The notes under the pieces: model-generated
The model's input: only the letters and a program-made list of their open reading frames with translations
Database searches by the model: none
What the model was told of the DNA's origin: nothing
Origin: an uncultured Muribaculaceae bacterium
GTDB taxonomy: Bacteria; Bacteroidota; Bacteroidia; Bacteroidales; Muribaculaceae
Direction: 5' to 3'
Assembly: GCA_910578365.1 (NCBI GenBank)
Contig: CAJTRC010000064.1
Location: 1 to 13,924 of the forward strand
DNA length: 13,924 bases
Translations under genes and position numbers: made by a program
Part shown: positions 13,787 to 13,924 of the stretch, piece by piece
Layout of the letters: each line of letters opens with the position of its first letter
Position numbering within the stretch: the stretch's first letter is position 1

Positions 13787-13924
13787 GAGGGTGTTTAATA
13801 ATAAATGTTAAATTCCCGGTGGCGTATCTTTTAGCTAAATTGCTATAAATGAAGAAGGAGCGTAGCGAGCTACGTGACTGATGAATTTTAGCAATTCAGC
13901 AAAAGAGACGCCAAGGCGGGGGTA
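13787..13924. mobile_element. MITE-like palindromic element, larger family member, cut by the window edge
   Basis: It begins GAGGGTGTTTAA directly after TTA (a possible TNA target site). Its first 36 bases align with the end of the element at 8066-8133. Inside is a second inverted repeat, 13820-13850 against 13885-13913 (TGGCGT, TCTTTT, GCT and AATTGCTA blocks, bulges between them). The centre at 13861-13874 is a small hairpin, CGTAG-CGAG-CTACG. Taking the centre at about 13867, the missing right end should lie roughly 20-25 bp beyond the window, for a total near 160 bp. No transposase is encoded; only a 10-codon ORF crosses the centre (13849-13881). Confidence 0.6.

Noticed and set aside
1..13924. 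tRNA or rRNA genes, CRISPR arrays, toxin-antitoxin pairs, defence genes, integrase or complete transposase genes
   Set aside because: None could be supported on either strand; the only mobile-type signals are the gene-less palindromic elements and the REP pair.

Overview
The window reads as chromosomal DNA from a member of the Bacteroidota, most likely order Bacteroidales (a Muribaculaceae-type gut bacterium is a reasonable guess, but it is inferred, not proven). The evidence is several TAnnTTTG-type -7 promoter boxes, A/T-rich leaders without strong Shine-Dalgarno sequences, secreted proteins whose signal peptides end in A|Q, a single-chain class I fumarase, a DUF5063 gene and a large thioester-less alpha-2-macroglobulin. 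There is no rRNA, tRNA, CRISPR array, phage or complete insertion sequence.

Left part, minus strand. Reading leftwards from about 5513 is a compact housekeeping operon: yicC (endoribonuclease family), gmk (guanylate kinase), nadD (NAD biosynthesis), a DUF5063 gene and an M18 aminopeptidase. Junctions are 1 bp, a 1-base TGATG overlap, a 4-base ATGA overlap, and 39 bp carrying heptamer repeats. A 31-codon ORF follows that looks like the stump of a secreted protein. The 393-bp stretch 1252-1644 holds this small ORF, an inverted pair of REP-like palindromes (1396-1492), a cluster of TTACC/GGTAA motifs around a palindrome, and a -7 box. These last two lie in front of an iron-dependent alcohol dehydrogenase (YqhD/butanol dehydrogenase type). 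The first 25 codons of a secreted protein follow 9 bp after that gene and run off the left edge.

Right part, plus strand. The A-tract-rich region 5514-5681 separates the minus-strand operon from divergent tsaB (tRNA t6A synthesis), whose predicted promoter lies so close to the ATG that the transcript may be nearly leaderless. A class I fumarate hydratase follows 26 bp after tsaB. Next come a small MITE-like element and a strong hairpin, then a 1823-residue periplasmic alpha-2-macroglobulin-family protein that lacks the CxEQ thioester but keeps a bait-like acidic linker. After it come a terminator hairpin and a second, larger member of the same MITE-like family that runs off the right edge.

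Taken together this is mostly core metabolism (nucleotide, NAD, tRNA modification, fumarate) plus an envelope-defence protein. I see no clear new multi-gene system. The less-described material is in the non-coding DNA: the REP pair, the two related palindromic elements, the operator-like cluster and the possible leaderless start. The thioester-less macroglobulin is the most interesting protein.
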